Both the position numbers and the translations under genes were made by a program. This document shows, piece after piece, positions 12,301-19,437 of a stretch of 53,752 nucleotides of DNA. Source of the DNA: an uncultured Verrucomicrobiota bacterium (lineage in GTDB: Bacteria; Verrucomicrobiota; Verrucomicrobiia; Verrucomicrobiales; Verrucomicrobiaceae); assembly GCA_903848465.1 (NCBI GenBank), contig CAINGK010000214.1:1-53752 (forward strand). Reading direction: 5' to 3'. The notes under the pieces are model-generated. The model worked only from the letters and a program-made list of their open reading frames with translations, had not been told where the DNA came from and made no database searches. The first letter of the stretch is position 1. The number at the start of each line of letters is the position of its first letter.

Positions 12301-15117
12301 AATAGCAATACTACCTCCTTGAGTTACCAGCGGCTCTGCGAGTCCGGCAGCGTTGCGCTCATCCACAATGAGGCCGTTGGTAGCCAGCACCGCATTCGCG
12401 CCGATGGTTACCAAACCACGCGTTAAATCAGCCGCTGGCAAGCCTTGGGTTGGGTTGTTGCGCAAGTTTAACACTTGATCTGGAGCAATGTCATACGCGG
12501 TCAATGAAATGCTCCCACCGCGTGAGAGGATGCTACCCTCAATGTCCACGATGGCTGCGGAGAAGTTGACTGCTCCCAGTGGAGCAGTGATCAACGAAGT
12601 GGCGGCTGGGACAATAATGCTGCCGTTGACATTCGAAATGCTTAACTGGCCAAACCCATTGGTGTTGACCAGAGTGGGCGAGAGGTCCACTTCCAAAGAG
12701 CGTGCGGCGCTCAAGGTGGTTAGTGGAACATCCGCAGCGCTAACTGCAAAAGGGGCAACCACTGACTGAACCACTCCCGAGCGCAAATAAACCGTTGGCT
12801 GGGTTGGGTAAGTTAATGGATAACTGAGAGACGAATTATCTGCCTGGGCTTGAAAACTCAACGACAGGGTGGAGATACTTGGCAAGGTGCTTCTTTGTTC
12901 GATGCCCATCACCGTTAATCCATACATACTGCCATCCAGCGCCATTGCAGGAGCAGCAATGTTGAGGTCGCCGCCGTTTCCGCCCTGGGTGTAGCTGGGG
13001 GACAGAAAGCTGCCTTGGCCAAACAGTGAGGTGGTGGTGGAGGTAGCGCCGAAGGCCGCTTGAGTCGTTGTGGTTTGGCCGGTGTAAATGCCGCTGTAAA
13101 CCAAATTGGGAGTGGCAGTGGCAATGTTGATGATCTGCCCATTGTAGATGAGCTGGGTGGTCTGCACTTGGGCACCCTGATAGTTGATCCAGCCGCCGGA
13201 AACATTTAGGTTCGCGGTAGGCTGCAACACCACCGAATCACCGGCCTTCAGGGAGATGGTGCCGCCCGCCGTGGTTAACTCGCCCACGGTGCGCTGAATG
13301 ACGCCCACATAGCCGGCCAGATCGGCCAGCGGTGTGCCATACCACACCCGGCCATTGTAGGTGCCAGTCTGGCGCAGATCCACGGTCACTGTTTGATTGT
13401 CCAGAACGCCCGTGCGTTGGAGCGGAGAGTCTGCGAGTTCGTTGCTGCGCAACTGCACGGTCAGGATGTACTCATTGACAGAGGCGGAGACATCCGTCGA
13501 TCCTGCCACATTGATCATGGCTCCTGAATCTACGTAGATCTGGCCACCGGTTTGGATAAAGGTTGAAACTGGCGGCATGGAAGTGTCCACATAGTCCCAA
13601 ATGCCTGCACTAATGGTGACTTGTGCGTTGGGTGCCAGCATGGTGGAGCCAACTCCAAAGTAAATCGCTTGGCCGGTGACATTGATCTGTGAAACAAGGG
13701 CTAACTGAGTACCGACCACGGTTGCCGTCGAGGCCCACTCGGGCAGTATCTGCGTGACCGCACCCGCTCCGACATTGACCGTGCCGCTGGAAGTATAGAG
13801 ATACGGTGGGGAATCGGGATAGAGAGTGGTGTTGTAGCCTACATTGCTGATGGCATTGTATGACGCATTCAAATCAATACGTCCATTTAGTGCCACCGAG
13901 GTGGTGCTGGTAATGACGCCATCCTGATTCACTTCCTTGCCGGTCATCGTGACATTGCCGCGTGGTGCATCAATGGAGCCCGTGTTCGTGGTTGAACCGC
14001 CGTAGCTACCGACACTGCCGACATAGACATCTAACCCGCGCAGGCTTGGGTCGCTGCTGTTATGCGCGGCGAAGCCGACCTGCAGACCGCCGGCGATGAT
14101 GGTCTGACCATCGGGGGTCGAAATGCTGCCATTGTTAGTCACATTCGGCCCGATGAGCGCAATACGCCCGCCACTGCCCCCCACCGAAGGGCTGACCAAT
14201 TGAGCCCCTGCCTGCACGGTCACGTCGCCGTTATTACCGCTTGGTGTCAGCGGTGCATCTGGAGTAACTGCTGGCGTGCCATTGGCACCGGCAGCTTGTG
14301 GCAAAGCTGAAAACAGATATTGGACATCGACTTGATTTAATAGGCCGTTGTTCACGAGATTGTCATTGATCGGCAAGGAGGAGGCCACGAGTGTGTTGAC
14401 GTTGACCTGGCTGCTGCCGCCAAAGATGATGCCGTTCTGATCCATCACGTACACCTGCCCCTGGGCGTGAATGGAACCCAAAATCTGCGCGGGGTTGCCC
14501 GTCGGATCGGTGACATTATTGAAGGCAATCCACTGCCCCACGCTGGCTCCGCCGGCGCTTTGGTCGAAATTCAAGGTGGTGTTTTTGCCAATGTTGAAGC
14601 TGGACCAGTTGATAAAGGCCTGCTGCTGATTCTGCACGATGTTCACCGTGGTAGCGCCATTGGTGCCGACGGTCTGCGCCGGTGCAGTGGCCCCAGTCGG
14701 CGTGCCGATGATCTGCAAACCACCGGGGGCTAGGCCATCTTGGACATTGGGCAGCGTTCCGGCGGCGTTGGGATTCGGCCCGAGGTTGGTGGTGGGAGCA
14801 GTCAACGCCAGCGCATGTGCTGCTGCCTGCATCTGTTGCACCGCATCAATGGCCGCAGTGGTACGTGCCAGGGCATCCGTGGCGTTTTGCCGCGCTGCGG
14901 CGGTATTGTCAGCACCGCTACCTGCGCCAACCCCGGACCCCATTTGGGACTGAGCGGTGCCTGCAGCACCACCGACGCCGTGGCGAAGAATATCGACCGC
15001 CAAAGCCACTGGCAGCGGCCCCGGTAGTAATGTAGCTGCGGCAACCAATGCGAGGGTGCGGTGGAAGAAGGAAAACTCCCCCGGAGCACGGCGGCGGCGA
15101 GATGATGGCAAGGGCAT
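3370..15117 (-). CDS. Giant filamentous-haemagglutinin-type exoprotein (TpsA)
   Basis: 3,915 residues, a TpsA partner of two-partner secretion. The N-terminus has an Arg-rich extended signal region (SRRRR, then a hydrophobic stretch at residues 20-40 ending ALA). The TPS/haemagglutination-activity domain follows at about 134-300, with hallmark segments QAFINWSSFNIG (167-178) and VYVMDQNGIIFGG (222-234). About 3,500 residues of Gly/Ser/Thr/Asn-rich repeats then look like a right-handed beta-helix (recurring GGxI, GxLxVxA, NxGxI patterns). Near the C-terminus lie nine consecutive glutamines (about 3875-3883) and a short acidic tail. No C-terminal anchor, autotransporter barrel or toxin domain is visible. 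It starts 11 nt after the parvulin gene and is the probable substrate of the TpsB gene at the head of the operon. The exact role (adhesin, surface fibre) is unknown. Confidence 0.93.
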   Translation of the reverse strand: MPLPSSRRRRAPGEFSFFHRTLALVAAATLLPGPLPVALAVDILRHGVGGAAGTAQSQMGSGVGAGSGADNTAAARQNATDALARTTAAIDAVQQMQAAAHALALTAPTTNLGPNPNAAGTLPNVQDGLAPGGLQIIGTPTGATAPAQTVGTNGATTVNIVQNQQQAFINWSSFNIGKNTTLNFDQSAGGASVGQWIAFNNVTDPTGNPAQILGSIHAQGQVYVMDQNGIIFGGSSQVNVNTLVASSLPINDNLVNNGLLNQVDVQYLFSALPQAAGANGTPAVTPDAPLTPSGNNGDVTVQAGAQLVSPSVGGSGGRIALIGPNVTNNGSISTPDGQTIIAGGLQVGFAAHNSSDPSLRGLDVYVGSVGSYGGSTTNTGSIDAPRGNVTMTGKEVNQDGVITSTTSVALNGRIDLNASYNAISNVGYNTTLYPDSPPYLYTSSGTVNVGAGAVTQILPEWASTATVVGTQLALVSQINVTGQAIYFGVGSTMLAPNAQVTISAGIWDYVDTSMPPVSTFIQTGGQIYVDSGAMINVAGSTDVSASVNEYILTVQLRSNELADSPLQRTGVLDNQTVTVDLRQTGTYNGRVWYGTPLADLAGYVGVIQRTVGELTTAGGTISLKAGDSVVLQPTANLNVSGGWINYQGAQVQTTQLIYNGQIINIATATPNLVYSGIYTGQTTTTQAAFGATSTTTSLFGQGSFLSPSYTQGGNGGDLNIAAPAMALDGSMYGLTVMGIEQRSTLPSISTLSLSFQAQADNSSLSYPLTYPTQPTVYLRSGVVQSVVAPFAVSAADVPLTTLSAARSLEVDLSPTLVNTNGFGQLSISNVNGSIIVPAATSLITAPLGAVNFSAAIVDIEGSILSRGGSISLTAYDIAPDQVLNLRNNPTQGLPAADLTRGLVTIGANAVLATNGLIVDERNAAGLAEPLVTQGGSIAITGMTVNLAAGGMLDVSGGARVSSAAQISYGNGGAITINSGQDAELKGVLGGGLTLDSIMRGFSGATGGALNLLAPVIQVGGTTTDSRALLLDPAFFSQGGFNSFTLTGLGETTATTDVFNPAVVIAAGTVLQPVAQSWVAQLDSQTVTLNPQILAEGVRQAVKLDFEAPGVTDELLGLLVVRGEIMMNAGSLIQTDPLGSVKFNGGAVALFGSVTAPGGTITVTGADKYPQVNTAAASAFITVDLAPGSSLSTAGKTLLVPDAYGLRKGSVLPGGTITVSGNIVAEAGALLNASGASGVLDLTPAEAGQIVHNTLTGGTANGIISVATRIDSNGGTISFKGSNMLFLDATLNAQSGGPTAAGGSLSISSGRFYDIGVSAKPDDLNILVTQSTPSIPVPIYSAGDNALGKTVNTAGGSIIAQQGYFHADTFENGGFDSLTLSGNLQFSGAVTLTAASSLTLATGGVLTANAAVNLNAPYVDLGMPFRAPLQSQQSENQPLLNQGQPYYVPPTYGPGTLSVSAASIDIGHLSLQSTGLASFTALNGDIRGDGILDVAGNITMTAGQVYTPTATSFTIAAYDYNNGAGPQSGSVTLVSSGLRNLPLSAGGTINVYASTINQGGTLVAPAGVINLGWDGTGTSPQDPLSGAGITSLSIPVTSNLNILAGSRTSVSEIDPISGLGVSIPYGFSPDGTTWIDPTGKDITGGGLPTKTVNTSALNINVQSGALIDLRGGGDLFAFQWVSGTGGTVDILASQGSFAVLPGYSSNYAPYAPFNSTSDSVNLAASQSGYTNSTLSVGDRVYLAGGSGLAAGVYTLLPARYALLSGAFLVTPESGEPQGSSLQPDGASLVSGYRFNALNTAVQAPQLYSSFEVAPTSVVNARAQYVGFNASTFLQARAVALNLTVPLLPQDGGNLLLESVVGMTFNGEIEGGGATGGRGAAIDISSPADILLASSGASAAPGVLVLDAAQLSAFGAESLLIGGQRTTTTAGTQVNVRTSNITVGNSAANSLSMPELILVANNSITVNPGASIVQTGTMVSAAANLLFGSSANPGSGNGALLRVSSDVSAEMLRSGVTSASGPSLTIGAGANITGNSITLDSSNVLSLNTTTVLTGQALNIDSGKISLQLNNPGTLQASPGLVIAGTVLQSIQQTHSLSLLSYSSIDIYGTGQVGSAQTTSLALHAGEIRGFNNSNPGSSTVTLTAQNLLIDNSASGTVPGIVNSATGSLFLNALNTLSIGANALNVDQFLGLNASAANDILLQGAGSLAVQGTFSAIAPVITGAAFASQSITSTGAMTLSASAASGTLVVGGLGASLSLTGSSLATGTDIELPSGQLSLNATSGDTTVTGTLNVGGTGQTFFDQVKYTDAGSITLSSATGNVNLLAGSLVNIAANALGGNAGTLTVTTTAGTLNLGGTLSGAAPSGQSGSFVLTAGTLPTLSALNSTLNNAGLDFSRSIRVLNGDVTVDGNTTSHIFNLSADQGSITVTGAIDASGATGGTIQLSAYGSIVLSSGLAKTTSLATANNLISLSDTTGVAIGQAVSGQNIPAATYVVAINGTQITLSQAVTSTVPASTSLNFGARLTAAAANFDSAGKGGNISLMAGSERNGVINTAAKLDLQTGSQIDLSVASNVASSTLNLLSNVAANVPTNVGGYDTITATQAGIITLTNGDTLALAANTPTSVVGAQSITLSSNGTASFAGSTAWGDFTGTLQLRAPQNTAATDLQMNPINATITGASVITAEGYKIFTPTGGVLNAAYFNSNIKTNATTFTSHTSAITSRLLANNGNLNSIFYLLPGAEIINQTGDLTLGTTSSKASVGDFDLSSARYGPNLVPGVLTMRAEGNLVFYDSISDGFTSSLYTAPLQAVNTNLPANLQSWSYRLAAGSDFTAVDFHQVLATTSPTLATGKGSLLLGRNDSAAISNNPGANATTSATIGLPTSTSYKFQTIRTGTGSIDIATARDVQFLNQFATIYTAGSQVADSTLGGTFDVPQPSMQGTIVGNLGVNQENPIPAQYTMAGGNVNINAQGNIIQLAQNSNGTISVSDSKRSMPTNWLYRRGAVDPLTGLFAPSQYSGGGTSDVASTSWWVDFNNFFENVGALGGGNITLVAGHNVSNINADIPTNARMVGKDSLGNPIAPNGASLVELGGGSLIIQSGHNIDGGVYYVERGTGALSAQGAIVTNSTRSPSLGIITSLTTPTVLDSSTWLPTTLFVGDSSFTVKAVGDILLGPVANPFLMPQGYNNSYWYKTYFSTYNANSAVNVSSLAGNVTLRQSITFANSGSVNSQVPILQAWYQTQLLLGSTQGGGGGQTSSNYQPWLKLAEDSLQPFATASTLMPGTLRVTAFTGSFDIVGNVNLSPSPTGTLELLAAGAINGLNTNGVTTFNGVSTNVWNAGTINLSDVNPASLPSVTTPFAYQSILPSATSPLAQFTGQSLLFTKLDTYFNETGSTTGSAAVLQTKQALHAAGLLHANDLSPALIYAKTGSINGFTLFSAKATQLISGLDIADVSLYLQNNRASDLSIVASGRDIIPYDASTPLRILAQSNGNVLGQSQVPQAGDIQINGPGTLEVLSGRNIDLGVGSNNADGTGAGITSIGNGRNPYLPFAGADIIAAAGLGNAAVGISNSNLNFTSLISNFGTSSTGARYLGELEDALGIPSINLSDPSLSADQRDRYALALFYLVLRDAGRDYNNPASPNYRSYSAGFQAIADLFPNASSTGSINTESRDIRTKSGGNISLFAPGGGLTLSPTAIGTQLAPPGIITEAGGGINIFTNTSVSIGISRIFTLKGGDIVIWSSTGNIAAGSSAKTVQSAPPTRVIIDPQSGSVNTDLAGLATGGGIGALATLSTISNVISKPSNIDLIAPVGAVDAGDAGIRATGNLNIAATIVLNSSNIQVAGTTSGAPSAPSVASPNIGGLSAANTSTAATNTAAMGQQQQQQQQQTPVQDQESNFTVEVLGYGGGSDDTRQRNQPGE

Positions 15118-15128
15118 GGAAAGTCAGA

Positions 15129-16040
15129 TTAAGGTTTGGCAGGGGCACCGCCGGACGCTGCCGGTGGCAGTAGCTTAGACAGCGCGAGCTCGTTGATAAC
15201 GAGGGGGTCTTTGTGTAACAATTCCGACAGATAAGTCTGAGTCAGTGCCCGGCTGCGCTCGGCGCGCAATTGACGGGAAAGCTCGGCGCGGATCTGCTCC
15301 AGCGGCGGTGTGAATGGTTGGCGCGCATCCATGACCCGGATGAAATGCCAGCCATCCTCCAGCCGCAGCGCCTCGGAGGTGATGTTGAATTGCAGCTCGG
15401 GTAGCTTCGCGAGAATTTCAGGCTGAATCTGCTTTTCGGTGAGCCACCCTATTTCCCCACCGCGTGCGGCGCTGTCGCGCTCTTCACTGAAATCTTTTGC
15501 GATGCTGGCGAAGTCTGCCTTGGGAGCGCGCACGAGCTCATGCACCTTGTCCAGGCGCTTGCGGGCCTTGGCGGCAGCGTCTTTGTTTTGGCTGCGCGGA
15601 TCGGCGATGAAAATTTGGGCCAGGCGGAAGGTGCGCGGCATCTGCAGGGCGGCGCGACGCTCTTCATAGGCGGCTCGCAACTCGGTTTCACTCGGGTAGC
15701 TGTCAGGGGGGCGTGAGACGGATTTTAGATAAGTGTCCGCAATGGCGACATCACTCACGTGCCTAATGCGCTCGACGACTTCTGGCTGTTCATCCCACTT
15801 TTTGGCCAAGGCCTCCTGTAACACCACTCGCTGGATGATGAGGGTGCGCACGAGCTTGTTCAATGCGGCAGGATCGTGGCTCAGGGAGTCGATCTCTGCT
15901 TCGGAAAGCCCCTTTAAAGCGGGACGAATTTCATCGACGAGGATGTCCTTGCCACCGGCCCGCCCAAGCACTCCGGCTTCCTGAGCCAGCAGTGGGACGC
16001 AGGTGAGCAGCAAAGCTGGAAGTAATGAGCGGCGGATCAT
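15129..16040 (-). CDS. Periplasmic peptidyl-prolyl isomerase (SurA/PpiC parvulin type)
   Basis: 303 residues with a Sec signal peptide (cleavage near residues 19-20, LLAQ). A helical SurA-like N-terminal region covers about 24-130. One parvulin rotamase domain covers about 135-255 (RTFRLAQIFI, SEERDSAARGGEIGWL, GWHFIRVMD). The ATG overlaps the stop of the coiled-coil gene by 4 nt. SurA-type proteins escort outer-membrane and secreted beta proteins through the periplasm. Placed directly before the 3,915-residue exoprotein gene and near two barrel genes, a dedicated chaperone role is likely. Only one rotamase domain is present, against two in E. coli SurA. Confidence 0.9.
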   Translation of the reverse strand: MIRRSLLPALLLTCVPLLAQEAGVLGRAGGKDILVDEIRPALKGLSEAEIDSLSHDPAALNKLVRTLIIQRVVLQEALAKKWDEQPEVVERIRHVSDVAIADTYLKSVSRPPDSYPSETELRAAYEERRAALQMPRTFRLAQIFIADPRSQNKDAAAKARKRLDKVHELVRAPKADFASIAKDFSEERDSAARGGEIGWLTEKQIQPEILAKLPELQFNITSEALRLEDGWHFIRVMDARQPFTPPLEQIRAELSRQLRAERSRALTQTYLSELLHKDPLVINELALSKLLPPAASGGAPAKP

Positions 16041-16711
16041 GGCTTGCCTTTTGCAGGCGCAGTCGGTTTCGTATTTTCCGGTTTGATCTTGTTGTCGGTG
16101 AGCTTGTCCTGATAATCCTGCACCAGCATTTCCATTTTCACCCGCGTGAGGCGCGTGAAGGGTTCACGTGCGGCCAAGGCGTCCCCAAGACCGAATTTTT
16201 CATAACGGGTCAGCACTTCGCTGCCCGTTTTGTATAGCTCTTCGTTTTTGCGGCGGTAATCCTCCACCCGGCGGTCTAGCAGCACATTTTTATCTGCCAG
16301 CTTCGCACGCTCGGCTTCTTTTGACTTGGCCGCGTCCTCTAGCTTTTGATAGCCGATTTTCCATTTGGAGAGCGCTTCGTTCAAACGCGCGATCTCAGTG
16401 CTCTGATCGTCGTTTTTTCCCTTGAGATTGGCGATGGTTTTCTCATTGGCCGTGCGCTCGGCGGCGGTGTCCTTGACCAGCTTTTCGTACTTTTTGGTGA
16501 GGTCGGCGTTCTTTGCCTCTAGGTCGGCTTTTTCTGCGGCCAGCAAGGCGCGGTCCGCTTCGGTCTTTTGCTGCTGGAGCATGACGGTGCGGAGCTGCTC
16601 ACGCATGCGCTTGAGCACGGCCATGGCGGGGTCCGCCTCTTCTGCGGCGTGGATGCCGGTGACGCAACTGAGCAGAACACCGAAGATGATGACTTTGGAT
16701 GGATTGAACAT
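16037..16711 (-). CDS. Secreted coiled-coil protein
   Basis: 224 residues. A signal peptide (MFNPSKVIIFGVLLSCVTG, cleavage near residues 20-23) precedes a long charged coiled coil at about 28-160, rich in Lys/Glu/Ala heptads. A compact C-terminal segment (about 165-205, LTRVKMEMLVQDYQDKL) ends in a Lys/Pro tail. The ATG lies 2 nt after the porin stop, and its own stop overlaps the parvulin ATG. No enzymatic family was recognised. A periplasmic spacer or holdase linked to the porin or exoprotein is a guess from position. Confidence 0.8.
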   Translation of the reverse strand: MFNPSKVIIFGVLLSCVTGIHAAEEADPAMAVLKRMREQLRTVMLQQQKTEADRALLAAEKADLEAKNADLTKKYEKLVKDTAAERTANEKTIANLKGKNDDQSTEIARLNEALSKWKIGYQKLEDAAKSKEAERAKLADKNVLLDRRVEDYRRKNEELYKTGSEVLTRYEKFGLGDALAAREPFTRLTRVKMEMLVQDYQDKLTDNKIKPENTKPTAPAKGKP

Positions 16712-16713
16712 AA

Positions 16714-18681
16714 TTAGAAACGAACGGAGAGATCAAACATGAAGACGTCTGCCTTGAAGGTGGGACCGGTGATCTGGTTGGCGCTCATCCAACTGACGCC
16801 CAGACGTGTGGATTTGGAGAGGGCCATCGCGGCGGCGAGGGTATAACCCTGCATGTTAGTTCCGCCGCCGCCGAAGTTAGAGTCCGTGAAGGCATCAATG
16901 ACGGAGTCGGAGCCGATGTAGCGATAGCTCAGAGTGGTAAACCAGTCACCGCGCTTTTGCAGCGCAGGGCTGCCAGTGCGTACACCGAGGTACCACGCGG
17001 TGCCGCTGCCATTGAAATTACCGGTACCGCCGTCGCGATTGTTGACGGCGATAGCGTTGATGGCCGATTTGTTGAAGGCAAGGTTGTCCACGAATTCGCC
17101 GAGCAGGGAGACCTGCAGGGTCTGGTAGTAGTTGAAATCCACGCGACCGTTTAAGGTCAGGTTGCGGAAGGAGGATGCTAGGCCGTAATACTGGTACTGG
17201 TCGGTGGTGCCGTTGTTGTTGGACGCGTCCGGCGTGATGTTGCGCAGCGCCATGTAGGTATTCCCTTTCTGGGCGAAGGATGGGCGGCGGTTGTCGGTGG
17301 AACCCACCACATTCGCGTTGGGCGTGTCCATCGGCGTGGAGAGCTGACCGGAGACGTTCTGGAAGTAGTAGTAAGCTGCGGCAAACTTGGCCTCAACTTT
17401 GTCTGCGGGTTTGAACTCAATCCCGACCTGGGCGGCATACATGTACTTGTCCGTACTGCTCTGCTTGGAGGGCGAGTTGTTGGGGAAGTTCAGGTCCGTG
17501 TTGAAGATGGGGAATGCACCTCCCGTGGCGAAGAAGGTGGTGCCGCCCTCGTTGGGCTGGTAGCGCGCCTTCATAGCGATGCCGTCAAAGCCCACGTCTT
17601 CGTCCCACATGAGTTCGCTGCTGGTGGAGAACGGGTTCTCAAAGCGGCCGAAGAAGAAGCTGAGGTTGTTATTGGGGTCTGCGCTGGTCTGGTATTTGAT
17701 GAAGGCGCGATCCATCCAGATCGGATACAGGCTGAAGTTGCCGCCTGTCCCCACATTGGAGCCGAGGCCACCTACGGCACCCACCACTTGGTTGGTGGAG
17801 ACCGGAGAGTTGGTCTGACCGGTGGCCATGCGGAAGCCAGCGGAGAAGCCATCTTCCAACTGGATGTCAAAGCCAATACGTGCACGCAGCAGGTAGCGGT
17901 TGCGGTTCTGGTTCACGTCCAGGTAGGGCGGCGGCACGGCGTTGTTGGTGCCAATGTTGTACGGCAAGCCCGCATTGATTGCAGGAAAGTTGGGAAACAC
18001 CCCGGTGACATCGTTGCCAGACGGGAAGAAGTACCCTTGGTACTGGGTGCGGATGTCGCCAAGGACTTTGATGCGCTTGGTCCACTCAGGAATCTCATTC
18101 GGCGCGGCCCAGTTTTCTTTCCTGGCCTGTGCGAGCACTTCATCCTTGAGTTGGTCACGGATCTGGTCCTTCACCATATCAGGCACGTAGGTCACGCGGT
18201 ATTCATCCGCCATCACGGGTGGGACGGCTGCGGCAGCCTGCTGCTGCACGACAGCCTGAGTTTCGGCGAGCGCCTGGGCCTGACCACGGGCGACTTGGGC
18301 ATCTTGCTCGGCCAGGCGGATCAAATCGGTCGCATCCTGCTGTGTCAGGGCACCGCGCTGCACGAGGCGGTTGATGAGATTGATGGTGACGTTTTCCGAC
18401 AATGAAGCGGTGGGACGCGGGGCAGCGCCTGGGGCTGGCAGCAGATCGGTGCCGGGAGGTGCGGAGGCTCCTGCGGGTGCAGGTGGTGGTGGCGGAGCAG
18501 CCGATGCCGACCGTGAAGATGCTGGGGCTGACGCAGGAGCAGCCTCAGCTAGCAATGGCAACGGCAGGGCAGGTTCAGACTTGGCCGGAGTTTCCGCACG
18601 TAGCAGGCCACAGGCACTGAGCGACATAGCGGCACAGATGTGGCGGAGCTTCTGGCGGGACGAAGTGGGTGCGCGCAGCAT
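16714..18681 (-). CDS. Outer-membrane beta-barrel porin (putative Porin_5 type)
   Basis: 655 residues from the ATG at 18681; a TTG seven codons upstream is possible but less likely. A signal peptide is followed by a Pro/Ala-rich linker (about 35-95) and a short helical segment (ENVTINLINRLVQRGALTQQ, SLH-like). A Gln/Ala-rich helical region comes next. From about 200 on it shows alternating aromatic beta-strands typical of a large barrel (RYLLRARIGFDIQLEDGFSA, WFTTLSYRYIGSD) and ends in SVRF with a terminal Phe, as barrels do. The overall pattern fits the putative-porin family of Gram-negative bacteria. It lies between TonB and the coiled-coil gene inside the TPS operon. Its cargo is unknown. 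The periplasmic extension could contact TonB or peptidoglycan; this is not shown by the sequence. Confidence 0.87.
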   Translation of the reverse strand: MLRAPTSSRQKLRHICAAMSLSACGLLRAETPAKSEPALPLPLLAEAAPASAPASSRSASAAPPPPPAPAGASAPPGTDLLPAPGAAPRPTASLSENVTINLINRLVQRGALTQQDATDLIRLAEQDAQVARGQAQALAETQAVVQQQAAAAVPPVMADEYRVTYVPDMVKDQIRDQLKDEVLAQARKENWAAPNEIPEWTKRIKVLGDIRTQYQGYFFPSGNDVTGVFPNFPAINAGLPYNIGTNNAVPPPYLDVNQNRNRYLLRARIGFDIQLEDGFSAGFRMATGQTNSPVSTNQVVGAVGGLGSNVGTGGNFSLYPIWMDRAFIKYQTSADPNNNLSFFFGRFENPFSTSSELMWDEDVGFDGIAMKARYQPNEGGTTFFATGGAFPIFNTDLNFPNNSPSKQSSTDKYMYAAQVGIEFKPADKVEAKFAAAYYYFQNVSGQLSTPMDTPNANVVGSTDNRRPSFAQKGNTYMALRNITPDASNNNGTTDQYQYYGLASSFRNLTLNGRVDFNYYQTLQVSLLGEFVDNLAFNKSAINAIAVNNRDGGTGNFNGSGTAWYLGVRTGSPALQKRGDWFTTLSYRYIGSDSVIDAFTDSNFGGGGTNMQGYTLAAAMALSKSTRLGVSWMSANQITGPTFKADVFMFDLSVRF

Positions 18682-18714
18682 AAGATGGGAGAGAGGGAAC
18701 AAGCGAGATCAGGG

Positions 18715-19416
18715 TTAGCGCGCGGTAATGCGCAGATTGATGGGCATGGGCATGTCAGCCGGTGGCGGCTCATTGAGCCTCAGCCCGGAGAGCACCTGGT
18801 TTTTGATGGCGTCATCGACAGCGGGATCGCCCGTGCTGCTGCCGAGGGTGACTTTGTTGATAAGACCGGTGGAGTCCGACCAGATGCGCACGGTGATGAC
18901 GGCCTTGGCTTTGCGGGTGATTTTGTTGCTTTTCAGAGCTTCCATGACGCTGTTCGACACCGCGCTAGCATACCAGCCCCATTTGGAGCCGCCTTTGCTA
19001 CCACTGCCGCCGATCTTGCCGCCGCCACCGCCGCCGCCGCCAAGGCCTAGGCCACTACCATCGCCACCACCGAGGGCGGTGCCGAGGGGTTCATCAGCGG
19101 GTTTGTCCGCAGGCTTGTCGTCCGGCTTTTGTTCGTCAGGCTTCACTTCCTCCTGCGCGACCATTTCCTCCTCCTTTTTTTCAGGCTCAGGCTCTGGCTC
19201 CTTTTTCGGCGGAGGCGGTGGCGGCGGCGGAGGTGGAGGAGGTGGTGGGATCGAGATCATGACCATCTCCATGCTCTTCTTAGGCTTGGACTTCGACGGA
19301 GTGTGGTTGGCGGCCAAATAGCCGCCGACTGCCAGCACGAGGCCGCCGATGATCAGCATCACGAGGTTGCGCCGGATGAATCCGGGCTCGTCGTCTTCGT
19401 GGGTAGGAGGTGCCAT
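18715..19416 (-). CDS. tonB: TonB-type energy transducer
   Basis: 233 residues. A cytoplasmic N-terminus and one membrane helix (about 17-36) precede a periplasmic linker with 14 consecutive prolines (57-70), Lys/Pro/Glu repeats and a glycine run (about 115-135). The TonB C-terminal fold is at about 149-233 (WGWYASAVSNSVMEALKSN, IWSDSTGLINKVTLGSSTG, MPINLRITAR). TonB transmits proton-motive force from ExbB/ExbD to outer-membrane proteins. The ExbD gene lies just upstream in the same operon. No TonB-dependent receptor gene is in the window, so its outer-membrane partner here is unclear. The low-complexity Pro and Gly tracts could be prone to sequence errors, but the frame is intact. Confidence 0.92.
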   Translation of the reverse strand: MAPPTHEDDEPGFIRRNLVMLIIGGLVLAVGGYLAANHTPSKSKPKKSMEMVMISIPPPPPPPPPPPPPPKKEPEPEPEKKEEEMVAQEEVKPDEQKPDDKPADKPADEPLGTALGGGDGSGLGLGGGGGGGGKIGGSGSKGGSKWGWYASAVSNSVMEALKSNKITRKAKAVITVRIWSDSTGLINKVTLGSSTGDPAVDDAIKNQVLSGLRLNEPPPADMPMPINLRITAR

Positions 19417-19437
19417 GGGGTGGTAGATTTTACGGGG

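Noticed and set aside
19020..19240. Repeated GCC/CCG-type triplets that look like a short tandem repeat
   Set aside because: They encode the poly-Pro and poly-Gly linker of TonB; no CRISPR-like repeat-spacer structure.
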